From Streptomyces seoulensis (GTDB taxonomy: Bacteria; Actinomycetota; Actinomycetes; Streptomycetales; Streptomycetaceae), in the NCBI GenBank assembly GCA_013364255.1, contig CP054936.1:7396353-7460352 (forward strand): DNA of 64,000 nucleotides, given 5' to 3'. The translations under genes and the position numbers were made by a program. Positions 8,782 to 17,245 of the stretch are shown here, one piece after another (the first letter of the stretch is position 1; every line of letters starts with the position of its first letter). The notes under the pieces are model-generated. The model had not been told where the DNA came from. It made no database searches and worked only from the letters and a program-made list of their open reading frames with translations.

Positions 8782-8917
8782 CCGGGGGCTGCCGCCCCCG
8801 GCCCCCCGCATCGGCCCCGAACGGGCCTCGTCCTCAAACGCCGGACGGGCTGGGTGGGGTGGTGGGGGGATCGCGGTGTCCCGCCTGACCGCCTCGTGTC
8901 CGAACATCCGACGGGCT
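8782..8917. repeat. REP-like Streptomyces intergenic repeat, two imperfect copies
   Basis: The element begins with a perfect 8-bp hairpin (8782-8789 with 8794-8801, loop TGCC) and continues to TCCTCAAACGCCGGACGGGC at 8831-8850, a sequence I recall from many Streptomyces intergenic regions. A degenerate second copy follows 66 bp later (CCTCGT at 8892 to GACGGGCTGG near 8919). Such elements typically lie at 3' ends of genes, as here. The function is unknown. Confidence 0.55.
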
Positions 8918-9022
8918 GGAGGGGCGGCCCGAGCTGTGCGGCTACCGAGTCGGGTGGTGGGTGGGCATAGGCCGGGGGTCTGGGGGCGGAGCTCCCAGGG
9001 GGAGTACTCGCCGCGCATGCGA

Positions 9023-9056
9023 AAGGGCCCCGGACCGAAAGCGGTCCGGGGCCCTT
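9023..9056 (-). terminator. pssA: rho-independent-type hairpin after pssA
   Basis: A perfect 15-bp GC-rich stem (9023-9037 with 9042-9056) and a 4-nt AAAG loop, 12 bp beyond the pssA stop. There is no U-tract, which is usual in Streptomyces. Lying between convergent genes it could serve both strands. Confidence 0.85.
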
Positions 9057-9068
9057 CGCGGCGGAGCG

Positions 9069-9923
9069 TCACGGCAGCTGCGCCGCCCGCGCCTCACGCC
9101 GGTTGCCGCGGAAGTTGTTCACCCGGCGAGCCGTGGCGAACAACGGAATCACCGCACCCATCACCAGCTGGAGCGCACAGCCGGTCTGCAGCAGCAGCTG
9201 CCCGCTGGGCGCGTCGAAGGCCCAGCCGGCCAGCAGCCCCATCGACAGCACGATCCACCCGAGCATCGCCCCCGCGAGCCGGCCCCGCGGCTTGGGGTAC
9301 TCCACGCGGCTCACCATCAGCCATGCCGTCCCCAGGATCGCCAGCAGCGTCGCCACGAACGGCAGCTCCAGCAGCACGATGGAGACCACCGTCAGCGCCC
9401 CGAAGGGCGAGGGCATGCCCTGGAACATGCCGTCCTTCAGCGTCACGCAGGAGAATCTCGCCAGCCGCAGCACCACCGCCAGCAGCACCACGATCGCGCT
9501 CAGCGCGGCCACCCTCTGGTGCGCGTCGTCGGCGACCATGCCGTAGACGAGGACGAAGTACGCCGGGGCCAGGCCGAAGCTGATCAGGTCGGAGAGGTTG
9601 TCCAGTTCCGCGCCCATGGGGGAGGAGCGCAGCTTGCGGGCCACCAGTCCGTCGAACAGGTCGAAGACCGCCGCGCACAGCATCAGGATGACCGCCGTGG
9701 CGGCGCTGTGCCGGGCCATGCCGTTCTCCGTGCTCCCGGTGAGGTGCGGGATCAGGATTCCGGTGGTCGTGAAGTACACGGCCATGAAGCCGCAGGTCGC
9801 GTTGCCCAGGGTGAGGGTGTCCGCTATCGACAGCCGGAGCGAGAGGGGCATCTCCTCCTCGTCGTCCAGCTCGTCGGCCTCGGGCACCCAGCCGGCCTGG
9901 GTGTCGGGATCAATCACGGTCAA
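9069..9923 (-). CDS. pssA: CDP-diacylglycerol--serine O-phosphatidyltransferase
   Basis: A 284-residue integral membrane CDP-alcohol phosphatidyltransferase, making phosphatidylserine from CDP-diacylglycerol and L-serine. The complete catalytic signature DG-x2-AR-x8-G-x3-D-x3-D is present (from FDGLVARK to GAELDNLSD). Several hydrophobic helices follow; the N-terminal 25 residues are acidic and cytosolic. It overlaps the upstream decarboxylase gene by 14 nt, so the two successive steps of phosphatidylethanolamine synthesis are translationally coupled. A 15-bp hairpin terminator follows directly. The neighbour and the C-terminal length support serine rather than glycerol phosphate as acceptor. 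Confidence 0.93.
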   Translation of the reverse strand: MTVIDPDTQAGWVPEADELDDEEEMPLSLRLSIADTLTLGNATCGFMAVYFTTTGILIPHLTGSTENGMARHSAATAVILMLCAAVFDLFDGLVARKLRSSPMGAELDNLSDLISFGLAPAYFVLVYGMVADDAHQRVAALSAIVVLLAVVLRLARFSCVTLKDGMFQGMPSPFGALTVVSIVLLELPFVATLLAILGTAWLMVSRVEYPKPRGRLAGAMLGWIVLSMGLLAGWAFDAPSGQLLLQTGCALQLVMGAVIPLFATARRVNNFRGNRREARAAQLP

Positions 9924-10566
9924 TGCGAGTCACCCCAGCCACGGTCTTCTGACCGACCTCGACGGCCACCTCCACGCCCTCGGGCAGGTAGAGGTCGACC
10001 CGCGAGCCGAAACGGATCAGGCCGACCCGCTCGCCCTGCTCCACCTTGGTGCCCGACGGGATGTACGGGACGATGCGGCGGGCGACGGCGCCGGCGATCT
10101 GGATCATCTCGATGTCACCGAGCTCGGTGTCGAAGTGCCAGACCACCCGCTCGTTGTTCTCGCTCTCCTTGTTGAACGCCGGAACGAACCCACCGGGGAT
10201 GTGCTCGACCGAGGTGACCGTGCCGGCGAGCGGGGCGCGGTTGACGTGGACGTTCAGCGGGCTCATGAAGATGGCGACGCGGGTGCGGCCGTCCTTCCAC
10301 GGCATGATGCTCTGCACCACACCGTCGGCGGGCGAGATGACCCGGCCCTGGGTGATCTCGCGCTCGGGGTCGCGGAAGAACCACAGCATCCCCGCCGCGA
10401 GCGCGGTGGCGGGGACGGCTACGGCCTTGGCCGCGCCCGAGCGGCGGGCGCGGACCAGGCTGACGGCTGCGGTGGCGACGGTCGGCAGAAGCCACGGCGA
10501 TGCTCCGCGCGCGAGGCGTACGCCGGCGAGGCTGTCGCGAGGTGCAGAGGTTTGGCTGTGGGGCAT
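9910..10566 (-). CDS. psd: phosphatidylserine decarboxylase proenzyme
   Basis: A 218-residue pyruvoyl-dependent decarboxylase of the short, PSD-A-like class, converting phosphatidylserine to phosphatidylethanolamine. The self-cleavage site is the Gly-Ser of RFGSRVDLY, so S188 would become the pyruvoyl group of the alpha chain. One or two N-terminal hydrophobic segments (SPWLLPTVATAAVSLV; AVPATALAAGMLWFF) anchor it to the membrane. The start is set at the ATG with GAAGG 6 nt upstream, rather than 81 nt earlier, because the extra residues are basic and low complexity. It overlaps pssA by 14 nt. Confidence 0.93.
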   Translation of the reverse strand: MPHSQTSAPRDSLAGVRLARGASPWLLPTVATAAVSLVRARRSGAAKAVAVPATALAAGMLWFFRDPEREITQGRVISPADGVVQSIMPWKDGRTRVAIFMSPLNVHVNRAPLAGTVTSVEHIPGGFVPAFNKESENNERVVWHFDTELGDIEMIQIAGAVARRIVPYIPSGTKVEQGERVGLIRFGSRVDLYLPEGVEVAVEVGQKTVAGVTRIDRD

Positions 10567-10689
10567 GGATGACCTTCGTAGCGGATGATGCCGCGCTTTC
10601 GACGGGGGACGGCGGCTTTCCGCGATCGTAGCGGTTAAGGACCACAACTGGGTAAGCCGGGAAGCCGAGTCGGCGGCCGGTAACCGCTG

Positions 10690-10726
10690 ACGGGGTGTGA
10701 TCTTCTTCTCGGCGAAAACACCCCGT
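10690..10726 (-). terminator. hairpin downstream of the ethylmalonyl-CoA operon
   Basis: A perfect 9-bp inverted repeat, ACGGGGTGT (10690-10698) with ACACCCCGT (10718-10726), and a 19-nt loop. It lies 10 nt beyond the acyl-CoA dehydrogenase stop at 10737, the end of the five-gene minus-strand operon. Confidence 0.6.
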
Positions 10727-10736
10727 ACGCGGACAT

Positions 10737-11942
10737 TCAGCCTTGGAACCGATACTCTTCGAGCAGCCTGCGGCCGATGATCATTTTCTGGATCTCGGCG
10801 GTACCTTCACCGATGAGCAGCATCGGCGCCTCGCGGTAGAGACGCTCGATCTCGTACTCCTTGGAGAAGCCGTAGCCGCCGTGGATCCGGAAGGCGTCCT
10901 CGACGACCTCCTTGCAGTACTCCGAGGCCAGGTACTTGGCCATACCCGCCTCGAGGTCGTTGCGCTGCCCGGAGTCCTTCTTGCGGGCCGCGTTCACCAT
11001 CATGGCATGCGCGGCCTCGACCTTGGTGGCCATTTCGGCCAGTTTGAACTGAATGGCCTGGTGCTGGGCGATCGGCTTGCCGAAGGTGCTGCGCTGCTGG
11101 GCGTACCGCACACCCAGCTCGAAGGCACGCTGCGCGACACCGCAGCCACGGGCCGCCACGTTCACCCGGCCGACCTCGACGCCGTCCATCATCTGGTAGA
11201 AGCCGCGGCCGGTGACCCCGCCGAGCACCCGGTCGGCCGGGACGCGCAGGCCGTCCATGATCAGCTCGGTGGTGTCGACGCCCTTGTAGCCCATCTTGTC
11301 GATCTTCCCCGGGATGGTGAGGCCGGGCCGGACCTCGCCGAAGCCGGGCTCCTTCTCCACCAGGAAGGTCGTCATGGACCTGTGCGGCGCGGTGCCCTCG
11401 GGGTGACCTTCGTCACTGCGGACCAGGACCGCCACCAGCGACGAGGTGCCGCCGTTGGTCAGCCACATCTTCTGGCCGGTCAGGACGTACTCGTCACCGT
11501 CCTTCACCGCCTTGGAGGAGATGGCCGACACATCCGAGCCGAGCGCCGGCTCCGACATCGAGAACGCGCCCCGGACGTCCCCGGCCGCCATGCGCGGCAG
11601 GAAGTGGTCCCGCTGCTCCCGCGTCCCGTGCTGCTTGAGCATGTACGCGACGATGAAGTGGGTGTTGATGATGCCGGACACCGACATCCAGCCGCGGGCG
11701 ATCTCCTCCACGCACAGCGCGTAGGTCAGCAGCGACTCACCCAGGCCCCCGTACTCCTCGGGAATCATCAGACCGAACAGACCCAGCTCCTTGAGCCCGT
11801 CCACGATCGCCTGCGGGTACTCGTCGCGGTGCTCCAGCTCGGTCGCGACCGGGATGATCTCCTTGTCCACGAAGTCCCGGACGGTGGAGACGATCTCCTG
11901 CTGGACGTCCGAGAGGCCGTGGGTCTGGGCGAGACGGCTCAT
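10737..11942 (-). CDS. acyl-CoA dehydrogenase, probable methylsuccinyl-CoA dehydrogenase
   Basis: A 401-residue FAD-linked acyl-CoA dehydrogenase. It has the FAD/substrate segments FSMSEPALGSD and MWLTNGG in the middle domain and IHGGYGFSKEYEIERLYREAP at the C-terminus. The presumed catalytic base is E379 in LIGEGTAEIQ. As the last gene of ccr-meaA-mcl-mch it is the obvious candidate for oxidising methylsuccinyl-CoA to mesaconyl-CoA. It lacks the long N-terminal extension I recall for proteobacterial Mcd, so this assignment rests on context. Its start ATG abuts the mch stop codon with no spacing. A hairpin terminator follows. Confidence 0.88.
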   Translation of the reverse strand: MSRLAQTHGLSDVQQEIVSTVRDFVDKEIIPVATELEHRDEYPQAIVDGLKELGLFGLMIPEEYGGLGESLLTYALCVEEIARGWMSVSGIINTHFIVAYMLKQHGTREQRDHFLPRMAAGDVRGAFSMSEPALGSDVSAISSKAVKDGDEYVLTGQKMWLTNGGTSSLVAVLVRSDEGHPEGTAPHRSMTTFLVEKEPGFGEVRPGLTIPGKIDKMGYKGVDTTELIMDGLRVPADRVLGGVTGRGFYQMMDGVEVGRVNVAARGCGVAQRAFELGVRYAQQRSTFGKPIAQHQAIQFKLAEMATKVEAAHAMMVNAARKKDSGQRNDLEAGMAKYLASEYCKEVVEDAFRIHGGYGFSKEYEIERLYREAPMLLIGEGTAEIQKMIIGRRLLEEYRFQG

Positions 11943-12455
11943 CTACTTCCCCTGTTCCTTCAGCTCGGGCCGGCCGGGCTGCTCTCCGCCGCGCTCCTTG
12001 ATGTACGTCTCGGTCGGCACCATCACCTTGCGGCGGAACACGCACACCAGGGTGCCGTCCTGCTTGTAGCCCTTGGTCTCGACGTGGACGATGCCGCGGT
12101 CGTTCTTCGACTTCGAGGGCCACTTGTCGAGCACGGTCGTCTCGCCGTAGATCGTGTCGCCGTGGAAGGTCGGCGCCACGTGCCGGAGCGACTCGATCTC
12201 CAGGTTGGCGATCGCCTTGCCGGAGACGTCCGGGACGGACATGCCGAGCAGCAGGGAGTACACGTAGTTGCCCACGACGACGTTCTTGCCGAAGTCCGTC
12301 GTCGACTCCGCGTAGTGCGCGTCCAGGTGCAGCGGGTGGTGGTTCATGGTGAGCAGACAGAAGAGGTGGTCGTCGTACTCCGTGACCGTCTTGCCGGGCC
12401 AGTGCTTGTAGACGGCGCCGACCTCGAACTCCTCGTAGGTGCGTCCGAACTGCAT
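11943..12455 (-). CDS. mch: MaoC family hydratase, probable mesaconyl-CoA hydratase
   Basis: A 170-residue MaoC-like (hot-dog fold) enoyl-CoA hydratase. The segment MNHHPLHLDAHYAESTTDFG carries the Asp/His pair expected of R-hydratases, and VVVGNYVYSLLLGMSV follows as the helix of the fold. In the ethylmalonyl-CoA pathway this step adds water to mesaconyl-C1-CoA, giving beta-methylmalyl-CoA, the substrate of the upstream lyase. The start is the ATG of MQFGRTYEEF, 5 nt after the mcl stop; the longer frame upstream is only a shadow of mcl. Substrate is inferred from operon context. Confidence 0.88.
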   Translation of the reverse strand: MQFGRTYEEFEVGAVYKHWPGKTVTEYDDHLFCLLTMNHHPLHLDAHYAESTTDFGKNVVVGNYVYSLLLGMSVPDVSGKAIANLEIESLRHVAPTFHGDTIYGETTVLDKWPSKSKNDRGIVHVETKGYKQDGTLVCVFRRKVMVPTETYIKERGGEQPGRPELKEQGK

Positions 12456-12460
12456 CGCGC

Positions 12461-13426
12461 TCAGGCCTCCGGGATCTCGAACTTCGACGTGCGCCGCAGG
12501 CCGGCCGCCCGTCCCTTGCCCGCGACGACCAGCGCCATCTTGCGGCTGGCCTCGTCGATCATCTCGTCGCCCAGCATCGCCGAGCCCTTCTTGCCGCCCG
12601 CCTCCGAGGTGCAGTACTCGTAGGCGTCCAGGATCAGCTCGGCGTGGTCGTAGTCCTCCTGAGAGGGCGAGAACACCTCGTTGGCCGCGTCCACCTGGCC
12701 CGGGTGCAGTACCCACTTGCCGTCGAAGCCGAGCGCGGCGGCCCGGCCGGCCACCTCGCGGAAGCCGTCGACGTTGCGGATCTGGAGGTAGGGGCCGTCG
12801 ATCGCCTGGAGGTCGTTGGCGCGGGCGGCCATCAGGATCTTCATCAGGATGTAGTGGTAGGCGTCCGCCGGGTAGCCGGGCGGCTGCTCGCCCACGACCA
12901 GCGACTTCATGTTGATCGACGCCATGAAGTCGGCCGGGCCGAAGATGATCGTCTCGATGCGCGGGGAGGCCTGCGCGATCTCGTTGACGTTGTTCAGGCC
13001 CTGGGCGTTCTCGATCTGCGCCTCGATGCCGATGCGGCCGACCTCGAAGCCCATCGTCTTCTCGATCTGGGTGAGCAGCAGGTCCAGCGCCACCACCTGC
13101 TGGGCGCTCTGCACCTTGGGCAGCATGATGCAGTCGAGGTTGGGACCGGCGCCCTCGACCACCGTCACGACGTCCCGGTACGTCCACTCGGTCGTCCAGT
13201 CGTTGACGCGCACGACCCTGGTCTTGCCCGTCCAGTCGCCCTCGTTGAGGAACTTGACGATGGTGTGCCGCGCCTCGGGCTTGGCCAGCGGCGCGCAGGC
13301 GTCCTCCAGGTCCAGGAAGACCTGGTCGGCGGGCAGGCCCTGCGCCTTCTCCAGGAAGCGCGGGTTGCTGCCGGGGACGGCCAGACACGAGCGCCGCGGG
13401 CGCAGGCGGTTGACGGGCGTACTCAT
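12461..13426 (-). CDS. mcl: L-malyl-CoA/beta-methylmalyl-CoA lyase (HpcH/HpaI family)
   Basis: A 321-residue CitE-like TIM-barrel lyase. Recognisable parts are RRSCLAVPGSNPRFLEKA at the N-terminus, the DLEDACAP segment, the metal-binding Glu of GIEAQIENAQGL and the acidic IIFGPADFMASI loop. In the ethylmalonyl-CoA pathway it cleaves beta-methylmalyl-CoA to glyoxylate and propionyl-CoA. It overlaps meaA by 4 nt (ATGA) and is followed at 5 nt by mch, so it is firmly in the operon. A simple citrate-lyase beta subunit is less likely because no CitD/CitF partner is nearby. Confidence 0.9.
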   Translation of the reverse strand: MSTPVNRLRPRRSCLAVPGSNPRFLEKAQGLPADQVFLDLEDACAPLAKPEARHTIVKFLNEGDWTGKTRVVRVNDWTTEWTYRDVVTVVEGAGPNLDCIMLPKVQSAQQVVALDLLLTQIEKTMGFEVGRIGIEAQIENAQGLNNVNEIAQASPRIETIIFGPADFMASINMKSLVVGEQPPGYPADAYHYILMKILMAARANDLQAIDGPYLQIRNVDGFREVAGRAAALGFDGKWVLHPGQVDAANEVFSPSQEDYDHAELILDAYEYCTSEAGGKKGSAMLGDEMIDEASRKMALVVAGKGRAAGLRRTSKFEIPEA

Positions 13427-15471
13427 GCGGGGACCTCCAGGGGGTCGAGCTTGTTCGCTTTCCGGATCTCGTCGACGATGGCGCCGATGATGCCGGTGAT
13501 GTCGAAGTCCTTCGGGGTGAAGACCGCGGCCACGCCGGCGGCCCGCAGGTCTTCGGCGTCACCGTTCGGGATGATGCCACCGGCGATCACCGGAATGTCT
13601 GTGGCACCGGCCACACGCAGCCGGTCCAGCACGTCCGGCACCAGCTGCGCGTGCGAGCCGGACAGGATGGACAGGCCCACCGCGTGCACGTCCTCGGCCA
13701 GGGCGGCGTCCACGATCTGCTCCGGGGTGAGCCGGATGCCCTGGTAGACCACCTCGAAGCCGGTGTCGCGGGCCCGCACGGCGATCTGCTCGGCGCCGTT
13801 GGAGTGGCCGTCGAGACCCGGCTTGCCGACCAGGAAGCGCAGCTTGCCCACCCCCAGGTCCCGGGCCGTCAGCTCCACCTTGCGACGCACCTCCGACAGG
13901 GCCGAGCCGGCCTCGGCGGTGACCGCCACCGGCGCGGACGACACGCCGGTCGGCGCGCGGAACTCGCCGAACACCTCGCGCAGCGCCCCGGCCCACTCGC
14001 CGGTGGTGACACCCGCGCGGGCGCACTCCAGGGTGGCCTCCATCAGGTTGGCGGTGCCCTTGGCGGCCTCCTTCAGCCGCTCCAGCGCCTTGCAGGGGCG
14101 CGGGTGGTTGAAGGGCGGCTGGTAGCGGGTGTCGCGCCAGTTCTTCAGCGCGGCGATCACCCGTGCCTCGACCGCCGGGTCGACCGTCTGGATCGCGGTG
14201 TCCAGGTCGGCGGTGAGCGGGTTGGGCTCGGTGCCCTCGAAGGCGTTGACGCCGACGATCTTCTCCTGGCCGGACTCGATCCGGGCCCGGCGCTCGGCGT
14301 GCGAGGCGACCAGCTGGGACTTCAGGTAGCCGGACTCCACGGCGGCCATCGCGCCGCCCAGCTCCTGGATGTGGTCGATCTCGGCGAACACCTCCTCGAC
14401 CAGGGCGGCCACCTTCGCCTCGATCACCGTCGAGCCCTCGAAGATGTCGTCGTACTCCAGCAGGTCGCTCTCGTAGGCCAGCACCTGCTGGATGCGCAGC
14501 GACCACTGCTGGTCCCAGGGGCGGGGCAGCCCGAGGGCCTCGTTCCAGGCGGGCAGCTGCACGGCCCGCGCGCGGGCGTCCTTGGAGAGGGTGACGGCCA
14601 GCATCTCCAGCACGATCCGCTGGACGTTGTTCTCCGGCTGCGCCTCGGTCAGGCCGAGGGAGTTGACCTGGACGCCGTAGCGGAAGCGGCGGTGCTTGGG
14701 GTTCTCGATGCCGTACCGCTCGCGGGTGATCCGGTCCCAGATGCGGCCGAACGCCCGCATCTTGCACATCTCCTCGACGAAGCGGACGCCCGCGTTGACG
14801 AAGAAGGAGATCCGGCCCACGACGTCGCCCATGCGCTCCTGCGGCACCTGTCCGCTGTCGCGCACCGCGTCCAGGACGGCGATCGCGGTGGACATCGCGT
14901 ACGCGATCTCCTGCACCGGTGTGGCCCCGGCCTCCTGCAGGTGGTAGCTGCAGATGTTGATCGGGTTCCACTTGGGCAGGTGGGAGACCGTGTACGCGAT
15001 CATGTCCGTCGTCAGCCGGAGCGAGGGCCCGGGCGGGAACACGTGTGTGCCGCGGGACAGGTACTCCTTGACGATGTCGTTCTGGGTCGTGCCCTGGAGC
15101 TTGGTCAGGTCCGCGCCCTGCTCCTCGGCGACGACCTGGTAGAGCGCCAGCAGCCACATGGCGGTCGCGTTGATCGTCATCGAGGTGTTCATCTGCTCCA
15201 GGGGGATGTCCTGGAACAGCCGGCGCATGTCGCCCAGATGGGCGACCGGCACACCGACCCGGCCGACCTCGCCGCGGGCGAGGATGTGGTCGGAGTCGTA
15301 GCCGGTCTGCGTCGGCAGGTCGAACGCCACCGACAGACCCGTCTGACCCTTGGCGAGGTTGCGCCGGTACAGCTCGTTGGACGCCTCGGCCGTGGAGTGA
15401 CCGGCGTACGTGCGCATGAGCCACGGCCGGTCCTTCTCCCGCCGGTCACCGGCAGGCTGACGCTCAGTCAT
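13423..15471 (-). CDS. meaA: ethylmalonyl-CoA mutase, coenzyme B12-dependent
   Basis: A 682-residue single-chain acyl-CoA mutase. Residues 1-530 form the substrate barrel (YAGHSTAEASNELYRRNL; DLPTQTGYDSDH). The C-terminal 140 residues are the cobalamin domain with the base-off motif GKPGLDGHSNG, where H556 is the lower cobalt ligand, and the SILSGSH and IAGGIIP segments. It rearranges (2R)-ethylmalonyl-CoA to methylsuccinyl-CoA. The order ccr-meaA and the length distinguish it from methylmalonyl-CoA mutase, which usually has a small-subunit gene alongside. The 16-nt gap to ccr and 4-nt overlap with mcl show one transcript. Confidence 0.94.
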   Translation of the reverse strand: MTERQPAGDRREKDRPWLMRTYAGHSTAEASNELYRRNLAKGQTGLSVAFDLPTQTGYDSDHILARGEVGRVGVPVAHLGDMRRLFQDIPLEQMNTSMTINATAMWLLALYQVVAEEQGADLTKLQGTTQNDIVKEYLSRGTHVFPPGPSLRLTTDMIAYTVSHLPKWNPINICSYHLQEAGATPVQEIAYAMSTAIAVLDAVRDSGQVPQERMGDVVGRISFFVNAGVRFVEEMCKMRAFGRIWDRITRERYGIENPKHRRFRYGVQVNSLGLTEAQPENNVQRIVLEMLAVTLSKDARARAVQLPAWNEALGLPRPWDQQWSLRIQQVLAYESDLLEYDDIFEGSTVIEAKVAALVEEVFAEIDHIQELGGAMAAVESGYLKSQLVASHAERRARIESGQEKIVGVNAFEGTEPNPLTADLDTAIQTVDPAVEARVIAALKNWRDTRYQPPFNHPRPCKALERLKEAAKGTANLMEATLECARAGVTTGEWAGALREVFGEFRAPTGVSSAPVAVTAEAGSALSEVRRKVELTARDLGVGKLRFLVGKPGLDGHSNGAEQIAVRARDTGFEVVYQGIRLTPEQIVDAALAEDVHAVGLSILSGSHAQLVPDVLDRLRVAGATDIPVIAGGIIPNGDAEDLRAAGVAAVFTPKDFDITGIIGAIVDEIRKANKLDPLEVPA

Positions 15472-15487
15472 GTGTGACCTCGGTGTC

Positions 15488-16831
15488 TCAGATGTTCCGG
15501 AAGCGGTTGATGGCGTCGAGGTGCTGGGCGCGCAGCTCCCCGTCGCGCACGCCGAGGCCCTCCTCGGGCGACAGGCACAGCACGCCGACCTTGCCCTGGT
15601 GGACGTTGCGGTGCACGTCGTGGGCGGCCTGGCCGGTGTCCTCCAGGGAGTACACCTTGGACAGCGTCGGGTGGATCTTCCCCTTGGCGATCAGGCGGTT
15701 GGCCTCCCACGCCTCGCGGTAGTTGGCGAAGTGCGAGCCGATGATCCGCTTCAGCGACATCCACAGGTAGCGGTTGTCGTACTCGTGCATGTAGCCCGAG
15801 GTGGACGCGCAGGTGGTGATGGTGCCGCCCTTGCGGGTGACGAAGACGGAGGCGCCGAAGGTCTCGCGGCCGGGGTGCTCGAAGACGATGTCGATGTCCT
15901 CGCCGCCGGTCAGCTCGCGGATGCGCTTGCCGAAGCGCTTCCACTCCTTGGGGTCCTGGGTCTGCTCGTCCTTCCAGAACCTGTAGCCCTCGGCGTTGCG
16001 GTCGATGATCGCCTCGGCGCCCATCGACCGGCAGATCTCCGCCTTCTGCGGGCTGCTGACCACGCAGATCGGGTTGGCGCCGCCGGCCAGCGCGAACTGG
16101 GTGGCGTACGAGCCGAGGCCGCCGCTCGCGCCCCAGATGAGCACGTTGTCGCCCTGCTTCATGCCGGCGCCGTTGCGGGAGACCAGCTGGCGGTAGGCGG
16201 TGGAGTTGACCAGGCCCGGGGCGGCGGCCTCCTCCCAGCTGAGGTGGTCCGGCTTGGGCATCAGCTGGTTGGACTTGACCAGGGCGATCTCGGCGAGGCC
16301 GCCGAAGTTCGTCTCGAAGCCCCAGATGCGCTGCTCGGGGTCGAGCATGGTGTCGTTGTGGCCGTCGCTGGACTCCATCTCGACGGACAGGCAGTGCGCG
16401 ACGACCTCGTCGCCGGGCTTCCAGGCGTTGACGCCGGGGCCGGTGCGCAGGACGACGCCGGCGAGGTCGGAGCCGATGATGTGGTACGGCAGGTCGTGCC
16501 GCTTGGCCAGGTCGTTGGTGCGGCCGTAGCGCTCCAGGAACCCGAAGGTGGACAGCGGCTCGAAGATCGAGGTCCACACGGAGTTGTAGTTCACGGAGGA
16601 GGCCATGACGGCCACCAGGGCCTCGCCCGGGCCGAGTTCGGGCAGCGGCACCTCGTCCAGGTGCAGCGACTTGCGCGGGTCCTTGTCGCGGGTCTCCAGG
16701 CCCGCGAACATCTCCGTCTCGTCCTTGTGCACGGTGATCGCGCGGTACGACTCGGGGAGCGGCATGGCGGCGAAGTCGGCGGACGTGGCGTCCTGCGACT
16801 GGATCGCGTCCAGGATGTCCTTCACGGTCAC
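15488..16831 (-). CDS. ccr: crotonyl-CoA carboxylase/reductase
   Basis: A 447-residue medium-chain reductase of the carboxylating enoyl-thioester type. It reduces crotonyl-CoA with NADPH while fixing CO2, giving ethylmalonyl-CoA for both acetate assimilation and polyketide extender supply. N81 (ASSVNYNSVW) and the GFETNFGG segment near 171-178 correspond to the CO2-binding Asn/Phe/Glu set described for the Kitasatospora enzyme; GASGGLGSYATQFA is the NADPH fold. The start is the GTG with GGAGG 7 nt upstream, giving exactly the length I recall for the S. collinus and S. coelicolor enzymes. The frame stays open to 17089 but the extra residues are basic and low complexity. It is the first gene of the five-gene operon. 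Confidence 0.96.
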   Translation of the reverse strand: MTVKDILDAIQSQDATSADFAAMPLPESYRAITVHKDETEMFAGLETRDKDPRKSLHLDEVPLPELGPGEALVAVMASSVNYNSVWTSIFEPLSTFGFLERYGRTNDLAKRHDLPYHIIGSDLAGVVLRTGPGVNAWKPGDEVVAHCLSVEMESSDGHNDTMLDPEQRIWGFETNFGGLAEIALVKSNQLMPKPDHLSWEEAAAPGLVNSTAYRQLVSRNGAGMKQGDNVLIWGASGGLGSYATQFALAGGANPICVVSSPQKAEICRSMGAEAIIDRNAEGYRFWKDEQTQDPKEWKRFGKRIRELTGGEDIDIVFEHPGRETFGASVFVTRKGGTITTCASTSGYMHEYDNRYLWMSLKRIIGSHFANYREAWEANRLIAKGKIHPTLSKVYSLEDTGQAAHDVHRNVHQGKVGVLCLSPEEGLGVRDGELRAQHLDAINRFRNI

Positions 16832-17066
16832 GGTGTTGCCTCCGGCGGTGAGCGCCCTGAGGGAGGGGCGCTGAGGGGTACGTCGGTGCTGCTGGGGTGT
16901 TTCGGTGAGGGGCGCCGTCGGTTCGGCTGGTGGTGCGGGGCAGCGCTTGGTGGCGCGGGAGGGTGCCTGTGACGCAGGCGTCCGGGCGGGCAGGCCATCG
17001 GTCTGCCGGGACAGCCGGCGCGCGTACGGTTCGCCGCGCTCCGGCCGCTCGGACCTCTTCAACGTA

Positions 17067-17104
17067 TGACACCGCGTGTCAGCTGGCAAGGCACTGAGTG
17101 CCAG
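17067..17104. promoter_or_regulatory. paired inverted repeats upstream of ccr, candidate operators
   Basis: TGACAC-CGC-GTGTCA (17067-17081) is a 6-bp-arm inverted repeat. Immediately after it CTGGCA (17083-17088) pairs with TGCCAG (17099-17104), and inside that GGCAC-TGA-GTGCC (17090-17102) forms a further repeat. Dyads of this size suit a TetR-type repressor, and a TetR gene lies just upstream. About 236 bp separate them from the ccr start. Confidence 0.45.
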
Positions 17105-17198
17105 GAATTCCGCTCAGGCGAAATCTTTACGTAACAAATGAGCGATGATCGATCGAACGCCCGCTCAAGGCCCCCCGAAAAGCCCCCCTGACATGCCA

Positions 17199-17225
17199 AA
17201 ACGGCCACCCCGAAGGATGGCCGTC
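17199..17225 (-). terminator. hairpin downstream of the TetR gene
   Basis: A 10-bp stem with one mismatch (17201-17210 with 17215-17224) and a CGAA loop, flanked by an A-rich left side. It lies about 130 bp past the TetR stop at 17355 and ahead of the ccr control region. Confidence 0.5.
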
Positions 17226-17245
17226 ATCACAGCGACTTGCTTGCT

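Larger units (their letters stand above)
8725..9068. other. intergenic region with Streptomyces-type repeats and a terminator
   Basis: A 344-bp gap between the converging glycerate kinase and pssA genes. It holds a GC-rich hairpin, two copies of a CCTCGT...GACGGGCTGG repeat and a strong 15-bp hairpin, each listed separately. I see no gene in it. Confidence 0.7.
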
